Shown here: piece by piece, positions 1-9,413 of the stretch | How positions within the stretch are numbered: position 1 is the stretch's first letter | Layout of the letters: each line of letters opens with the position of its first letter | DNA from: Paludisphaera mucosa | GTDB taxonomy: Bacteria; Planctomycetota; Planctomycetia; Isosphaerales; Isosphaeraceae | Length of the DNA: 64,000 bases | Direction of reading: 5' to 3' | NCBI RefSeq assembly: GCF_029589435.1 | Contig: NZ_JARRAG010000002.1 | Coordinates: 5,022,001 to 5,086,000 of the forward strand | Program-made: the position numbers and the translations under genes | Notes under the pieces: model-generated | Told to the model about the DNA's origin: nothing | What the model saw: only the letters and a program-made list of their open reading frames with translations | The model's database searches: none

Positions 1-1351
1 GGTAGATCGGCGCGGCGAGCCCCGGGTCGAAGTCGGGGTTGGGCGTGTTGGCCTGGGCGTCGACGGAGCTGCGCCAGGCGGCGAATTTCGCCCGCATCGC
101 GCGGGCGCGGGATGGGTCGCGGCCGGCGAGGTCGGACTGCTCGCCCGGGTCGGCGGCGAGGTCGTACAATTCGAGGCGGCCGTCCTCGTAATGCTCGATC
201 AGCTTCCAGTCGCCCTCGCGGAGCGAGCCGGCGGGGCGGCTCCCCTGGTTGGTGTAGTGCGGGAAGTGGAACGGGAAGGCCCGCGGCGGGGCGGGGGGGC
301 CGCCGCGGAGCCGGGCGGCGAGGCTCACGCCGTCGAGGCCCGGCTCGGCCGGCGGCGGGCCGCCGCAGAGTTCCATCAACGTCGGCGTGAAATCCAAATT
401 CACGGTCGGCTCGGCGATCGTCGCGGGCGAAATGCGGCCGGGCCAGGCGACGATCAGGGGCACGCGCAGGCCGCCCTCGTAGAGGTAGCCCTTGCCGGCG
501 CGGAAGGGGGTGTTGTGGGTCGCGGGGGCGTCGCCGCCCTCCAGGACGTGCAGGCCGCCGTTGTCGGACGTGAAGACGACGATCGTCTTGCCGGCGAGCC
601 CCTGGCGCTCGACCGCGGCGAGGATCATGCCGACCGTGTCGTCGAGAGTCTCGATCATCGCCGCGTACGTCGGGTTGTAGGCGTCGCGATGCTTCGCGAC
701 CAGTTCGGGCTTCGCGGCCAGGCGGATGTGCGGGTTGTGGTGGGCGATGTAGAGGAAGAACGGCCCGTCCTTCTTCCGCTCCAGGAACTCGACCGCCCGC
801 CGCGTGATCGCGTACTCGTTCTTCCCCCCCTCGGTCGCGGAGGGCTCGGAGTCGGTCGGCGGCAGAAAGGCCTCGTCGAAGCCCTGGTCGACGGGCGCGG
901 AGCCGGGGGCGTCGCCCAGGTGCCACTTGCCGAAGATGCCCGTCGCATAGCCCAGGCCCTTGAACCGCTCGGCCAGGGTCACCTCGGAGCCGGGCAAGGC
1001 CATGGCGATCTGAGGATGGAGGAGCTTCTGCGAGGGGGCGTCGGGCCGGCCCGGCAGGAAGGTCGTCAGGTGCAGCCTCGCCGGCGACTTGCCCGTCATC
1101 AGGGCGGCGCGCGACGCCGAGCAGATCGAGAGCCCGCAATACGCCGAGGTGAACCGCGCCCCCCGCGTCGCGAGCCGGTCCAAATTGGGCGTCGCGTGGT
1201 CCTTGCGGCCGTAGCAGGCGAGGTCGTTGATCCCCAGGTCGTCGGCCAAAATGAAGACGACGTTGGGCCGTTCGTCGGCAATGGCGACGCGCGACGACGA
1301 GACCAGTGCCAGGGTGATGAGCAGGGCGGGCAGGGCTCGCGGCGGATTCAT
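1..1351 (-). CDS. Sulfatase (arylsulfatase-type), C-terminus cut by window edge
   Basis: The gene encodes an exported sulfate-ester hydrolase of the alkaline-phosphatase-like fold; 450 residues are visible and the stop lies beyond base 1. The ATG at 1349-1351 starts a hydrophobic signal peptide ending near ADERPN. Next comes the family metal-binding start (VVFILADDLG, then NLDRLATRG). The formylglycine signature CSASR lies near residue 78, followed by ALMTGKSPARL; the cysteine is the residue converted to formylglycine. Position 3 of the motif is Ala rather than Pro, a variant handled by radical-SAM maturases. FGKWHLGD and FTSDNGG are further family motifs. The substrate cannot be told from sequence, but planctomycete sulfatases usually act on sulfated polysaccharides. 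It reads away from the radical SAM gene at 1435-3231, on the same strand and 83 bases downstream of it. Confidence 0.93.
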   Translation of the reverse strand, partial: MNPPRALPALLITLALVSSSRVAIADERPNVVFILADDLGINDLACYGRKDHATPNLDRLATRGARFTSAYCGLSICSASRAALMTGKSPARLHLTTFLPGRPDAPSQKLLHPQIAMALPGSEVTLAERFKGLGYATGIFGKWHLGDAPGSAPVDQGFDEAFLPPTDSEPSATEGGKNEYAITRRAVEFLERKKDGPFFLYIAHHNPHIRLAAKPELVAKHRDAYNPTYAAMIETLDDTVGMILAAVERQGLAGKTIVVFTSDNGGLHVLEGGDAPATHNTPFRAGKGYLYEGGLRVPLIVAWPGRISPATIAEPTVNLDFTPTLMELCGGPPPAEPGLDGVSLAARLRGGPPAPPRAFPFHFPHYTNQGSRPAGSLREGDWKLIEHYEDGRLELYDLAADPGEQSDLAGRDPSRARAMRAKFAAWRSSVDAQANTPNPDFDPGLAAPIY

Positions 1352-1434
1352 GAGGGGGTTCTCCGGGAGGTCGAGGCCGACGTGGACGGCCGCCGCATTC
1401 TACCCGACTCCGCCCTATGATTGATGACGGCCGC

Positions 1435-3231
1435 TCAGACCCCCGCGTTCGAATACATCGACGGCGCCTCGGCGTTCGCGGCGATCATGGGGTACTTGGG
1501 CGGACGGGCGGTGGTGTGCGTGGCGATCCGTCCCGAGAAGAGCCGCCGGGTCCACCCGGAGCCGCCCCAGATGGAGCGAAGCAGCCCGAGCTGGCCCAGC
1601 GCCTGGTACATCAGCCGGAACTTCCAGACGTCGTCGCGCTTCTTGAATAGGTCGCGGACGAAGTTGAGGGGGTTGTAGAACACGGCGTACGCCGCGAACA
1701 TGTTGGCCTGCTTGCGCCAGGGATGGCGGCTGCCCGTCGTGAGGCAGTGGTTGCCGTCGAAATGGCGGTCGCCGACGACCTCGCCGTCGACCTCGCTCAT
1801 GAGCAGGCCGTCCTCGAAGTACTGCTCGTAGCTCTTCGAGCCGACCATGGGCGTCAGGAAGGTGATCTGCATGCTGACGGCGCCCGCCCGGCGCAGGAAC
1901 CGCACCTGGTTCAAGAGGCCGTAGAGGCCCTTGAAGGTGAACAGCGGCTGCTCGTCGTGGTGCATGATCATGGGCATCGGGGCGATGGCCTGGTCGAGCA
2001 GCTTGCGGAAGACGACCCGGGTCTTCTCGGGCGTCTGGCCCTTCTTGACCAGCGAGGCCGTCATGTCCTCGATGCCGAACCAGACGGCGCGGACGCCGGC
2101 CTCGCGGGCGAGGGGGAGCAGGTCGGCGTTGCGGTCGACGTCGTGCTCGGTGGCCTCGGTGCCGATCCAGATCGCATCCCGGAAGGGCTTGCCGTTCGCC
2201 CGTCCGCGGGCCATCTCCGCGAGCAGCGATTCGGTCGCGGCGCGGTTGTTGAAGAAGTTGTCGTCGGCGCCGAAGAAGGTCGCCATGCCCGAGCGCTCGA
2301 CGATCCCCGCCAGCTCCTCGACGATCCTTCGCGGGCTTTTATGCCGATACGTCCCCTGGTTGTACCCCGGGATCGGGCAGTACGGGCAATGGAACTTGCA
2401 GCCGTGGGTCATCACCACGGTCAGGAGCGCGGCGTGGTTTTTCAGGCCGGCGGCCGGCAGGGGGCGGTCGGAAAGCTCCTCGCCCTTGTGGGGGGGCTCG
2501 AACAGGCCCAGGCCGTCGAAGGGGAGCGGCAGCTCGTCCAGGTCGCGCACCAGGCGCTGGGGGCCGGTGTCGATCAGGGCCTCGGGCGCGTCTTCCCCCG
2601 CCTCGGGGGCCAAGACGAGGCCGGCGACGTCGTGCAGGGCGCCGGCGGCGCGGGCGCGGTCGAAGCCGTCGCGCCAGGATTCGCCGTCGGCCTTGAATTC
2701 GAGGATGCGGTCGAGCAGCTCCAGCAGGACGTACTCCTCGCCCGTGACGACCACGTCGGCCCCGGCCCGGCCGTCTCCACCCAGGCCGAAGAAGTCCCAG
2801 GGCTCGTACGCGGCCTTCGACCCGCCGGCGATGATGAGCGGCCGATGCTCGCCCATGCTCCAGGCGTCTTCCACCAGCCGATAGGCCGATCGGCTGTGGA
2901 TCTGCATGCCCGAGACCAGGAACAGGTCCGGCGCCGCGCCGGCGATCCGCGCCCGGCTCGGCCGCACCCGCTCGGACCACGACTGGAGGACGAGCCGCGT
3001 GTCCGTGAGCCCCGCCGCGAAGAGCGCCGAGCCCACGGCCCGCGCCGCGCCCGGGATCAGCGACTTGTCCACGAAGACGTAGGGCCCGAGCCGCGTCCGC
3101 CGGTCGAACGCCGTCATGAAGAGCGTCCGGACGCCCTTGCCGGCCGTCCTCCGCAGCACGCGGGCCTCAAGCTCGCGATAGGCCCCTGGCGCTGTGTAGA
3201 CGTCGTCTCTCGACCTTCTCGTCAATTCCAT
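1435..3231 (-). CDS. B12-binding-domain-type radical SAM protein
   Basis: This 598-residue cytoplasmic protein is a radical SAM enzyme. The [4Fe-4S] cluster motif is C278-KFH-C282-PY-C285, followed by PIPGYNQG. The roughly 270 residues before it include a segment (LFLVSGMQIHSRSAYRLVE, then PLIIAGGSKA and VVVTGEEYVLLELL) with the layout of the cobalamin-binding Rossmann domain of B12-dependent radical SAM proteins. The DxHxxG B12 loop is not obvious, so cofactor use is uncertain. After the cluster the TIM-barrel region continues (FFGADDNFFNN, WIGTEATEHD, VWFGIEDMT). The C-terminal ~100 residues (YAVFYNPLNFVRD) resemble those of lipid- or hopanoid-modifying members, but the substrate is unknown. 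The ATG start follows a GAGGAAGAG stretch. REPIN-like element A lies just upstream. Confidence 0.85.
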   Translation of the reverse strand: MELTRRSRDDVYTAPGAYRELEARVLRRTAGKGVRTLFMTAFDRRTRLGPYVFVDKSLIPGAARAVGSALFAAGLTDTRLVLQSWSERVRPSRARIAGAAPDLFLVSGMQIHSRSAYRLVEDAWSMGEHRPLIIAGGSKAAYEPWDFFGLGGDGRAGADVVVTGEEYVLLELLDRILEFKADGESWRDGFDRARAAGALHDVAGLVLAPEAGEDAPEALIDTGPQRLVRDLDELPLPFDGLGLFEPPHKGEELSDRPLPAAGLKNHAALLTVVMTHGCKFHCPYCPIPGYNQGTYRHKSPRRIVEELAGIVERSGMATFFGADDNFFNNRAATESLLAEMARGRANGKPFRDAIWIGTEATEHDVDRNADLLPLAREAGVRAVWFGIEDMTASLVKKGQTPEKTRVVFRKLLDQAIAPMPMIMHHDEQPLFTFKGLYGLLNQVRFLRRAGAVSMQITFLTPMVGSKSYEQYFEDGLLMSEVDGEVVGDRHFDGNHCLTTGSRHPWRKQANMFAAYAVFYNPLNFVRDLFKKRDDVWKFRLMYQALGQLGLLRSIWGGSGWTRRLFSGRIATHTTARPPKYPMIAANAEAPSMYSNAGV

Positions 3232-3689
3232 GACCGTCGATCTCTTCCTCGAAAATCGGGAGGGAGCCTGCGGGAGGCCGTCACCGGCGGGCGGGCGTGG
3301 GGGTCGCGTCGAGGGCCGGCGTCGGCCCTCATTTCTAAACGACGATGAAGCGGCGGGATCTCGCCGCGCGTGGAAAAGTCGCGAGCCAAACCATAACGTC
3401 GTTTCCCCCCGCGGAGGAAGGTGGCCCGCAGGGCCGGATGAGGGGGAGACGAGCGAGTCGACCGGAGGAATTGCGGCAGGCCTCGCCTTGGTCTGCTTCA
3501 GCGAGGTGACGGATTATCGGACCGGCCGACGCGCCTCATGATCCGAGAGGAACGATGCATGAAACGGGCCGGATGTCCGGGCGACGGCTCGATGGCGCGT
3601 CTCCCCTTCATCCGGCCCGGCGGGCCGCCTTCCCCCGCGAGGGGGGAAGGGGTTTTACGTGATTGTATGTCAACTCAAGAAATCATGGA
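3232..3689. other. 458-bp intergenic region holding inverted repeat element A
   Basis: There is no convincing coding sequence between the start of the radical SAM gene and the end of the cytochrome gene; the short frames here lack family features. The region should carry the promoter of the radical SAM gene. Most of it is occupied by the inverted palindromic pair at 3401-3652. An A+T-richer stretch (TTTTACGTGATTGTATGTC) follows at about 3653-3671. Confidence 0.6.
3401..3652. repeat. REPIN-like inverted pair, element A
   Basis: Two ~50-bp units lie in opposite orientation about 145 bp apart. Unit 1 (3401-3453) reads CCCCCCGCGG, GAAGGTGGCCCG, GGGCCGGATGAGGGGGAGAC. Unit 2 (3600-3652) is its reverse complement with a few changes (GTCTCCCCTTCATCCGGCC, then CGCGAGGGGGGAAGG). 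The same unit recurs at 20044-20217 and 53250-53454, and a short form sits at 59589-59615. All copies are intergenic. This matches the structure of REP doublets, but no RAYT-type transposase is seen in the window. Confidence 0.75.
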
Positions 3690-6668
3690 TCACTTCGGCG
3701 GGGCGACCTGGCCCGGCGAGGCGAGGTAGGCGAAGAGGTCGCGGATCTCCTGGGGGGAGAGGGCTTCGAGCTGGCCTTCGGGCATCATGGAGACGTTGGA
3801 GGACTTGATCTCCTCGACGTCCTCGCGGGGAAGGAGGATGCGCTCGTTGGCGGTCTGGATGGTCAACACGGCGTCGGTCTGGCCGCGGAGGATGCCCGAG
3901 ACGAGGCGGCCATCGGCGGTGGCGACGTTGGTCACGGTGTACTCGCGGGCGACGGTCGCGCTGGGGTCCAGGACGTTCTCGAGGATGTAGTCGGCGTTGG
4001 CGCGATCGGAGCCGGTCAGCTCGGGGCCCACGTCGCCGCCGGCGTCGAACAGCTTGTGGCAGGCGTGGCAGGTCCGCAGGTAGAGGGCCCGGCCGTTGCC
4101 GAGGTCGGGCTTGCCGGCGGCGAGGACCGACTTGTACTTGCCGATCAAGGACGCCTTGTCGGCCGAGGTCGCGCGGACGGTCCCCCAGACGGACTCCAGC
4201 CGCTTCGCCAGGCCGGCGTCGCCCAGCGCCTGGATCTGGCGGGCGATCGTCACGCTGACGTCGCGCCGGGGCACGACTCCGCGCTCCACCGCGTCCAGCA
4301 GGGCGAGCGCCCAGGCCGGCCGCGCGGCGAGCGTGGCGACCGCGTCCTCGCGCTCGGCCGGCGTGAGTTTGGAGTAGCGGTCGAGGACGACCCGGGGGAC
4401 GTCCGGGTCGGCGAAGGCGGCCATGGCGCGGAGCGCACGGGCTCGCAGGGCGTCGTCGTCGAGCAGGCCGGGCAGGTCGCGAGCCAGGCCGGGCGTCCGA
4501 CGCTCGACGAGGGCGGACAGGGCCACCGCCCGGCGGTCGGCATCGAACTTGGGGTCGAGCAGGATCGTGCGGAGGGCGTCGACGGCCTTCGGCTCGTCGA
4601 GGATCACGGCCAGCAGCAGCGCCTTTTCCAGGACGCCCGGCGATTTCACCGCGGACAGCCCGGCATAGAGGTCCCCCCAATTTTCGGGCCGGGGGACCTG
4701 CTTGCGGCCCCGGAAGGCTTCCAGCACGCCGTCGAGGACGTCGGAACGGACGTCGTCGCGGTCGAGCTTCAGGACCGCCGCGAGCGCCGCGAGGCCCTTC
4801 GCGGGGTCGGACGTGACGATCCGGCGGGCCAGGAAATTGCGGAGCATCGGCAGCTTGACCTGCGGCACGAGGGCCGCCGCGCGGTCGAGGTCGCCCGCCG
4901 CGAGGGACTCTATCCCGTACCAGGTCATGAGCGGCAGCATCGGGTCGGCCGGGTCGATGTCCGCCGCCGCGAGCGTCTCCGCCAGCGGCCGGCGGCCGGC
5001 CACCGGGATGCGCTGGAGGGCCGACGTGAGCGCCAGCCGGACGCGGGGAGCGGTCTCGCCCTTCGCCTGGTCCGCGAGCTTAGCGATCACCGCGGGCGAG
5101 ATCGGCGGCTTGTCGACCAGCAACCTGACGGCCCAGCCCCGGACGGAGTCGTCGCGGTCGGCCAGCAGGCCGAGGAGCGCCGGCTCGTCGAGCGCCCCGA
5201 TCGCGTTGAGGGCCCAGAGGGCGCGGAGGCGGCCGGGGGCCGTCGCCGCGTCGCGGAGGATCGCCTGGAGCCCGGCGCGGGCCGAGGTCATGTCGGCGCC
5301 GGCCGCCGCGCGCTCCTGGAGGAGGAGGCGGCCGGTGCGGACGTACCACTCGTTCTTGTGGCGCTGGAGCGCGACGAGCTGGTCGTTCGTCTGCTTCGCC
5401 AGGTCCACGACGACGGGCTTCACGTCGCCGTAGCTCATCTTGTAGATGCGGCCGTTCTCGCGGTGGGAGCCGTCGGCGTCGTTCTCGTGGCACTCGCCGA
5501 CGTCGGCCCAGTCGGTGAAGTAGACGGCGCCGTCGGGGCCGTACTTCAGCTCCAGGCCGCGGAACCAGACGTCGTCGACGCGCAGCAGGTCGGGGTCGTG
5601 ATGCGCGACGTAGCTCGACCCTTTGCGCTCCAGGCGGTCGTGGTTCACGCGGTGGCCGTGGATGTTGAACGTGTAGACGCCGTCGCGGTACGAGTCGGGC
5701 CAGTTGTCGCCCAGGTAGATCATCGCCCCGACGTGGGCGTGGCCGCCGCCGGCCTGGCTGTGCTTGTCGTGCCCGGCCCCCTCGCGCGACTCGGTCCAGT
5801 GGCCGCCGGCCCAGTGCAGGTGGTCGGCGCACGTGGGAATGCGCCGATATGTGTTCACGTTGAAGTCCTCGCCGAACATCCGGTCGAACCGGGCGCCGGG
5901 GACGACGTGGAACAGGTGGGGGATGACGCAGTTGGTGATGAACGCCTCGCCGTGGTCGTCGAAGTCGAGCCCCCAGGGGTTCGTCGTGCCGTGGGCGACG
6001 GCCTCGAAGGCCTTGCGCGTGGGGTGGTACCGCCAGACGCCCGTGTTGATCGCCACGCGGTCGGCGTCGGCGGTCCCCGGGGCGCCGACGCGGGAGTTCG
6101 ACATGATGCCGTTGAGGCCCCAGAGCCAGCCGTCCGGGCCCCATTTCAGGCCGTTGAACATATTATGCTGGGCCTTGACGTCCCAGCCGTCGAGCGCGAC
6201 GACCGGGGGCCCGTCGGGCCTGTCGTCGCCGTCGGCGTCGGGGATGAAGAGGAAGTTCGGCGTGGCGCAGAGCCAGACGCCGCCGAAGCCCAGCTCGATC
6301 CCGGTGAAGCTGGTGCCCCCCTCGTAGAAGACCTTGCGGGAGTCGAACCTGCCGTCGCCGTCGGCGTCCTCGAAGATCACGACCCGGTCCTTGCCCACGG
6401 GCCCGCCCAGCCAGATCGGGTACGAGAAGTTCTCGACGACCCAGAGCCGGCCCCGGGGGTCGATGGTGAAGGCGATCGGCTGGACGACGTCGGGCTCGGA
6501 GGCGAACGGCCTGACCTGGAAGCCCGGCGGGATGGTCATCCGCGACGGCGCCTGGTCGACGGCCACGGGCGCGTGGCTGGGGGCCGGGTCGTCCGCGCCC
6601 GCCAGGATCGGCAGGGCCCCGGCCGCGAGGGCCGACGAAAAGGCGAGGAAGAGGCGTCGCGCGGTCAT
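3690..6668 (-). CDS. PVC-type membrane-bound dehydrogenase / haem-c protein with HEAT repeats
   Basis: This 992-residue exported protein is of the Planctomycetes-Verrucomicrobia type. A signal peptide (MTARRLFLAFSSALAAGALP) supports the ATG at 6666-6668 over an upstream in-frame start at 6731. Residues ~40-420 form a beta-propeller-like dehydrogenase domain (TIGR02604 type: PPGFQVRPFASEPDV, VVENFSYP, IFEDADGDGRFD, HNMFNGLKWGPDGWLWG). Alanine-rich HEAT-like repeats fill about 430-800. The C-terminal ~140 residues are a TIGR02603-type haem domain with the haem-c motif CHACH at about residue 867 and the family end LSPQEIRDLFAYLASPG. It probably oxidises a carbohydrate-derived substrate in the periplasm and passes electrons to the bound haem; the substrate is unknown. 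It is the first gene of a minus-strand run that includes the radical SAM and sulfatase genes, but a 458-bp gap separates it from them. Confidence 0.9.
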   Translation of the reverse strand: MTARRLFLAFSSALAAGALPILAGADDPAPSHAPVAVDQAPSRMTIPPGFQVRPFASEPDVVQPIAFTIDPRGRLWVVENFSYPIWLGGPVGKDRVVIFEDADGDGRFDSRKVFYEGGTSFTGIELGFGGVWLCATPNFLFIPDADGDDRPDGPPVVALDGWDVKAQHNMFNGLKWGPDGWLWGLNGIMSNSRVGAPGTADADRVAINTGVWRYHPTRKAFEAVAHGTTNPWGLDFDDHGEAFITNCVIPHLFHVVPGARFDRMFGEDFNVNTYRRIPTCADHLHWAGGHWTESREGAGHDKHSQAGGGHAHVGAMIYLGDNWPDSYRDGVYTFNIHGHRVNHDRLERKGSSYVAHHDPDLLRVDDVWFRGLELKYGPDGAVYFTDWADVGECHENDADGSHRENGRIYKMSYGDVKPVVVDLAKQTNDQLVALQRHKNEWYVRTGRLLLQERAAAGADMTSARAGLQAILRDAATAPGRLRALWALNAIGALDEPALLGLLADRDDSVRGWAVRLLVDKPPISPAVIAKLADQAKGETAPRVRLALTSALQRIPVAGRRPLAETLAAADIDPADPMLPLMTWYGIESLAAGDLDRAAALVPQVKLPMLRNFLARRIVTSDPAKGLAALAAVLKLDRDDVRSDVLDGVLEAFRGRKQVPRPENWGDLYAGLSAVKSPGVLEKALLLAVILDEPKAVDALRTILLDPKFDADRRAVALSALVERRTPGLARDLPGLLDDDALRARALRAMAAFADPDVPRVVLDRYSKLTPAEREDAVATLAARPAWALALLDAVERGVVPRRDVSVTIARQIQALGDAGLAKRLESVWGTVRATSADKASLIGKYKSVLAAGKPDLGNGRALYLRTCHACHKLFDAGGDVGPELTGSDRANADYILENVLDPSATVAREYTVTNVATADGRLVSGILRGQTDAVLTIQTANERILLPREDVEEIKSSNVSMMPEGQLEALSPQEIRDLFAYLASPGQVAPPK

Positions 6669-6897
6669 GACGGGCGGGACTCCGGGCGGGGCTGATCGGC
6701 TGGGGCGACTTCGTTCCGGCCGGCGACCCACCGGCGACGGACCTGCAGACTAAGCCCGCCGCCGAGCGCCGTCAATGGCCGACGGGGCGCCCCCCTTGCG
6801 GCCGCAGCGATGGCCGGCTTGCCCGGCCGCGGCGATTGAATAACCGGCGTGGTGAACTAGGCTTGTTGCAGACGCACCTGCGGAACAGGGAGGGACG

Positions 6898-8493
6898 ATG
6901 AGCGAGCCGAGAACGGGGCGGCGATTCTGGCGGGCCGAGGCGTGGTTCTTCCTGGGTATCTGGCTGGCGCTGATGGTCTTCGGCCGGAGCCGGTTCTTCC
7001 ACGATCCCGGCACGTTCTGGCACACGGTCATGGGCCGGAACATGCTCTCCTCAGGACGGCTGATCGAATCCGACCCGTTCAGCTACACGTTCGGCGGCAC
7101 CCCCTGGGTCCCGTACGAATGGCTGGCGGAATGCGCCATGGCCGTCGTCCACGGGATCAGCGGGCTCGACGGCCTGCTGCTGGCGACGGCGACGGTCCTG
7201 GCGGGGCTCTATGCGTGGACGGCCCATCGGCTGATCCGCGGCGGCCTGCACTGGCTGCCGACGGCCTTGATCGTCTCCATGACGATCGCCGTGAGCGGGA
7301 CGCATTTCCTCGTCCGGCCGCACATCCTCTCGATCGTGTTCCTGGGGATCACTTACGCGGCCCTCTGCGATTTCGAATCGGGGCGAATCGGGATCGGGCG
7401 GCTCTTCTGGCTCATCCCCCTCTACGTGATCTGGACGAACTGGCACGGCGCGGTGCTGGGAGGCCTGGCGACCCTGAGTTTGGCCGGGCTCGGCTGGTGT
7501 CTCGTCGGGGCCTTGCAGGGCGATTCGCCGATCCGAAATCGCGGCCAGGCCTTCCTGCTGGCGATGCTGGCCGTCGGCTGTGGGCTGACCGTGCTGGTGA
7601 ATCCTTACGGCTTGCGGCTGCCGGCGACCTGGTTCGCGATCATGGGGTCGCCGGTCCTGCCTCGCATCATCGTGGAGCACGCGCCTCCCGATCCTCGCGA
7701 GATGGGCTTCTGGACGCTCGTGATCCTCGGGTTGGGCTATACGGCCGCCTTGCTGAGCGCGCTGCCTCGTCGGCCGCGCGTCACCTGGCTGATCCCGCTC
7801 GTCTGGTTCGTCCTGGCCCTTTCGCGCATCCGGCACGCGTCGCTCTTCGCCATCGTGTCGGTCCTGGCCTTCGCGGACATGCTCCCGTACACCCGACTGG
7901 CGACCTGGCTGGCGAGGCCGGGCAGGGACCTGTTCCGCCGCCCGGATCCCGATCCCGGCCCCGCCGGCCGGCGCGAATGGGCGCCGATGCTCGCGCCCGC
8001 GCTCGTCGTCCTCGCCGCGATTGGGCTGCAGGCGGCCGACGTCCGCGTCCCGGTCCTGGGTCGCGGCTGGGCGAGGCTCGATCCCGCCCACTGGCCGATC
8101 GAACTCCTGCCGGAGCTGCGGCGGTGCGAGCGCGAGTATTCGCAGGGCTCGCGCATTTTCAACGATTATGCGCTCGGCGGCTTCCTCATCTATTTCACGC
8201 CCGACCTCAAGGTCTTCATCGACGACCGCTGCGAAGTCTACGGCGACGCCTGGCTGCAGCGGTTCACCGACTCCGAGTCGAAGGACCCGCGGCTCCTGGA
8301 TGAATGGCTCGAAGAATACCGGATCGACCACGCCTTCGTCCTGGTCGGCTCGGGCTTCGATCGGCACATGGCCCGGCAGCCGGGCTGGTCCCTGGTCGGC
8401 CGATCGCAGGTGGCGAACCTCTATCGCCGCGACCTCCCCCGGCGGCTCCCGCAGCCGCGCACGTCGACCGCGTCGCTCGTCCCGTCGTCTTGA
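6898..8493 (+). CDS. Polytopic membrane protein of unknown function (GT-C-like topology)
   Basis: This is a 531-residue integral membrane protein with about ten hydrophobic segments (AWFFLGIWLALMVFG, LLLATATVLAGLYAW, LIPLYVIW, AFLLAMLAVGCGLTVLV, PALVVLAAIGLQAA and others). Conserved-looking soluble stretches include HDPGTFWHTVMGRN, ESDPFSYTFGG and VPYEWLAE near the N-terminus. A C-terminal extracytoplasmic part holds IFNDYALGGFLIYF and VFIDDRCEVYG. The early acidic loop and many-helix layout are reminiscent of GT-C glycosyltransferases that use polyprenyl-phosphate sugars, but this is inference and no catalytic motif is certain. The ATG follows a good ribosome-binding site (GGGAGGG, 5 nt spacing). 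The preceding gene is divergent. Confidence 0.8.
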   Translation: MSEPRTGRRFWRAEAWFFLGIWLALMVFGRSRFFHDPGTFWHTVMGRNMLSSGRLIESDPFSYTFGGTPWVPYEWLAECAMAVVHGISGLDGLLLATATVLAGLYAWTAHRLIRGGLHWLPTALIVSMTIAVSGTHFLVRPHILSIVFLGITYAALCDFESGRIGIGRLFWLIPLYVIWTNWHGAVLGGLATLSLAGLGWCLVGALQGDSPIRNRGQAFLLAMLAVGCGLTVLVNPYGLRLPATWFAIMGSPVLPRIIVEHAPPDPREMGFWTLVILGLGYTAALLSALPRRPRVTWLIPLVWFVLALSRIRHASLFAIVSVLAFADMLPYTRLATWLARPGRDLFRRPDPDPGPAGRREWAPMLAPALVVLAAIGLQAADVRVPVLGRGWARLDPAHWPIELLPELRRCEREYSQGSRIFNDYALGGFLIYFTPDLKVFIDDRCEVYGDAWLQRFTDSESKDPRLLDEWLEEYRIDHAFVLVGSGFDRHMARQPGWSLVGRSQVANLYRRDLPRRLPQPRTSTASLVPSS

Positions 8494-8615
8494 CCTCCAC
8501 GACCAACGCGCCTCGCCTCGCCGCGATTTTCCATGACCGCCTTGAACCTCACGTGGCGTCAGGTCTTATCATGCCCTCGGCAGGGCGGTGACCGAGCGAA
8601 TCGAGGAGGCCGGCG

Positions 8616-9395
8616 ATGTCGCGACGATCGGGAGAGGCCGCGCGGTTCTGGAAGGTCGGCGAGCTGGCCGAGCGTTGCGGGCTGACGGTGCGGACGCTCC
8701 ACCACTACGACTCGACGGGGCTCTTGCGGCCTTCGGTCCGCACGGAGTCGGCCCACGGCGCAGGGCATCGCCTGTACGGCGAGGCGGACGTCGCGCGGCT
8801 CCAGCAGATCCTGTCGCTCAAGTTGCTGGGGTTCAGCCTCGACCAGATCCGCGAGCAGCTGGGGCGCGACGAGTACGACCCGCGCCAGGTCCTACGGCTG
8901 CACCTGGCGAGCGTCCGCGGCCAGCTCGCGGAGCTGACGAGCCTGGAGTCCCGCCTGCGGACTCTCGCCGACGCGCTGGACCGCGCAGAGGCCGTCTCCG
9001 TCGAGGAATTCCTGACCACCATTCAGGGGATGACCATGATCGAGAAGTATTACACGGCCGACCAGCTCGCGGCGCTGCGGAAACGCCGGGAAGAGGTCGG
9101 CGAGGAGGCGATGAACCGGGCCCCGCAGCAGTGGGCCGACCTACAGGCCGAGGTCCAGGCCGCGATGGACGAGGGTGTCGACCCGCCCGACCCCCGCGCC
9201 GGCGCGCTCGCCCGGCGCTGGTTCGACCTGGTCTCGGCGTTCACCGGCGGCGACCCGGAGATTTTCAAGTCGCTCAACCGGATGTACGCGAACGAGGACC
9301 GCATACGCGACATGGACGTCGCCGCGATGCGCCCCATGATCGCCTGGATCGGCGAGGCGGCCGAGGCGGCGGGCGTCCGACATCCGGGAATGTGA
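8616..9395 (+). CDS. MerR-family regulator with TipAS drug-recognition domain
   Basis: This 259-residue transcription factor has an N-terminal MerR winged helix-turn-helix (residues ~11-80: WKVGELAERCGLTVRTLHHYD, then RLYGEADVARLQQI). A dimerisation helix follows (~85-135). The C-terminal TipAS-type domain (~145-255: YYTADQLAALRKRREEVG, then WFDLVSAFTGGDPEIF) binds thiopeptide-like or other hydrophobic ligands in characterised members. Such regulators usually activate their own promoter or a neighbouring efflux gene. No efflux gene adjoins it here, so the target is unknown. The ATG is preceded by GAGGCCGGCG. The downstream neighbour is convergent, 18 bases away. Confidence 0.92.
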   Translation: MSRRSGEAARFWKVGELAERCGLTVRTLHHYDSTGLLRPSVRTESAHGAGHRLYGEADVARLQQILSLKLLGFSLDQIREQLGRDEYDPRQVLRLHLASVRGQLAELTSLESRLRTLADALDRAEAVSVEEFLTTIQGMTMIEKYYTADQLAALRKRREEVGEEAMNRAPQQWADLQAEVQAAMDEGVDPPDPRAGALARRWFDLVSAFTGGDPEIFKSLNRMYANEDRIRDMDVAAMRPMIAWIGEAAEAAGVRHPGM

Positions 9396-9413
9396 CGCCC
9401 GCCGGGGCTCGCG

